The position numbers and the translations under genes are program-made. From positions 1 through 5,827 of the forward strand of contig JAEMSV010000180.1 in NCBI GenBank assembly GCA_016462625.1: DNA of 5,827 nt, given 5' to 3'. The notes beneath the pieces are model-generated. The model worked only from the letters and a program-made list of their open reading frames with translations. It was not told where the DNA came from and searched no databases. Each line of letters begins with the position of its first letter. Within the stretch, counting starts at the first letter, position 1. Below, piece by piece: positions 5,204 to 5,827 of this stretch. Source of the DNA: Solirubrobacteraceae bacterium (GTDB lineage: Bacteria; Actinomycetota; Thermoleophilia; Solirubrobacterales; Solirubrobacteraceae).

Positions 5204-5827
5204 GTGTCCCGTTCTCGTCTCATCTCGACCAGCGTCGCCGCCATGGTTCTCGCGGCGACCGCGCCAGCCGCGCACTCGGCCTCGGCGCCCACGTCCGAGG
5301 TCAGGATCGCTCTGGCGTCGCCCGCGAAGGGCAGCGCGAAGCCCGTGTTCGCCGGCGCGACGCTCACCGTCGGCGCGCCGGCGCAGGCGAGCCGCTCCAC
5401 GCTGACGTTCAGCGGCGCCGCCGCCTCGGTCGGCGCGACGTCGACTGCGTCGCTCGCCGGCTCGCTCACCCTGAAGGCCGGCCGCCGCACCGTCACGCTG
5501 AAGGCGCTGCGCCTCTCTGCCTCGGCGAAGGCGACGAGCCTCTCGGGCACGATCGGCCGCACACGACTGACGTTCCTCAAGAGCAAGGTCGGCGCCGCCG
5601 GCACAGCGGGCGCCGCGTCGCTGACGCTCAAGCGCGGGGCCCTGAAGCTCACGAGCTCCGGCGCGAAGGCGATCGGCGGGAAGCTCGGGAAGCCGCTCTC
5701 GTCCGGCGCGACGCTCGGGCTCGTGTCCGGAACGCTGCGCGCAGGCACGGCAGCCTCTGGCGCCGCCGGCACTACGACGCCCACTCCAGCCCCCGTTCCG
5801 TCGACACCGGGGCCCACCGCCCCCACC
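5204..5827 (+). CDS. Secreted beta-repeat protein, possibly HtaA-like (3' partial)
   Basis: The frame is open to the right edge, with 208 residues visible. A Sec-type signal peptide is clear: SRSR, a hydrophobic core (about 6-23) and small residues at AHSASA (23-28), so cleavage near residue 25-28 is likely. The mature part is almost entirely Ala, Gly, Ser, Thr, Leu, Val and Lys, with alternating polar/hydrophobic strands. Examples are GSLTLKAGRRTVTLKALRLS (86-105), GTIGRTRLTFL (115-125) and AASLTLKRGALKLTSSGAKAIGGKLGKPL ending at 165. That order (strand, LxG, RLTF, then AKAI..LG..L..G..LG) resembles HtaA-type domains of actinobacterial surface proteins as I remember them, but I cannot confirm it. 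It has no Tyr, Trp, Cys or His after the signal region, so the aromatic/His haem ligands of classical HtaA are absent here. From about residue 189 it becomes a Pro/Thr linker, implying more domains or a wall/membrane anchor downstream. GTG 5204 is chosen because an in-frame stop lies at 5180-5182 and no other start precedes the signal peptide. The antisense ORF over this region is a shadow. Confidence 0.75.
   Translation, partial: MSRSRLISTSVAAMVLAATAPAAHSASAPTSEVRIALASPAKGSAKPVFAGATLTVGAPAQASRSTLTFSGAAASVGATSTASLAGSLTLKAGRRTVTLKALRLSASAKATSLSGTIGRTRLTFLKSKVGAAGTAGAASLTLKRGALKLTSSGAKAIGGKLGKPLSSGATLGLVSGTLRAGTAASGAAGTTTPTPAPVPSTPGPTAPT

Noticed and set aside
5166..5405. 79-codon plus-strand frame from GTG 5166
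   Set aside because: It is an Arg/Pro/Ser-rich translation overlapping the better-supported secreted-protein frame.
5173..5826. 217-codon minus-strand frame over the right end
   Set aside because: The plus-strand frame from 5204 has a signal peptide, strand periodicity and a Pro/Thr linker. The antisense protein is a Val/Ala/Pro-rich mirror of it.

Overview
The window is uniformly GC-rich with strong G/C preference at third codon positions, GTG as well as ATG starts, and gene-dense coding on the + strand only. Together with the protein families, this suggests a high-GC actinobacterium. Thermoleophilia/Solirubrobacterales-like is my best guess, made from gene style and not from any marker gene. 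Nothing mobile, no RNA gene and no CRISPR array is visible. The many long minus-strand and third-frame ORFs are shadows produced by the GC bias.

Region 1 (1-1772) holds two tandem, paralogous diguanylate cyclase genes. The first is cut by the left edge, so only its GGDEF domain is seen. The second is complete, with six predicted membrane segments followed by a GGDEF domain. Both keep the GGEEF active site, but only the first keeps the RxxD product-inhibition site. A 14-bp interrupted hairpin lies just after the first stop codon, in the 120-nt gap between them.

Region 2 (1811-5118) is a tight three-gene cluster with gaps of 6 and 5 nt, probably one operon. It encodes a DUF2236/MpaB-type (latex-clearing-protein-like) putative haem oxygenase without a signal peptide, a short glycerate kinase (GlxK/GarK family), and a divergent GpsA-type glycerol-3-phosphate dehydrogenase with an arginine-rich C-terminal tail. 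The second and third enzymes handle C3 acids and phosphates at the edge of lower glycolysis and phospholipid precursor synthesis. How the oxygenase-like protein joins them cannot be read from the sequence. A perfect 6+4+6 inverted repeat abuts the start codon of the first gene and could be an operator or an mRNA hairpin.

Region 3 (5119-5827) is an 85-nt gap with palindromes and a possible promoter. It is followed by the start of a secreted, Ala/Gly/Ser/Thr/Lys-rich protein, cut by the right edge inside a Pro/Thr linker. It looks like a beta-repeat, possibly HtaA-like, surface protein.

I see no clear new multi-gene system. The most useful leads are the loss of the I-site in one of two tandem cyclases, the oxygenase/glycerate kinase/GpsA operon with its two unusual enzymes, and the operator-like palindromes.
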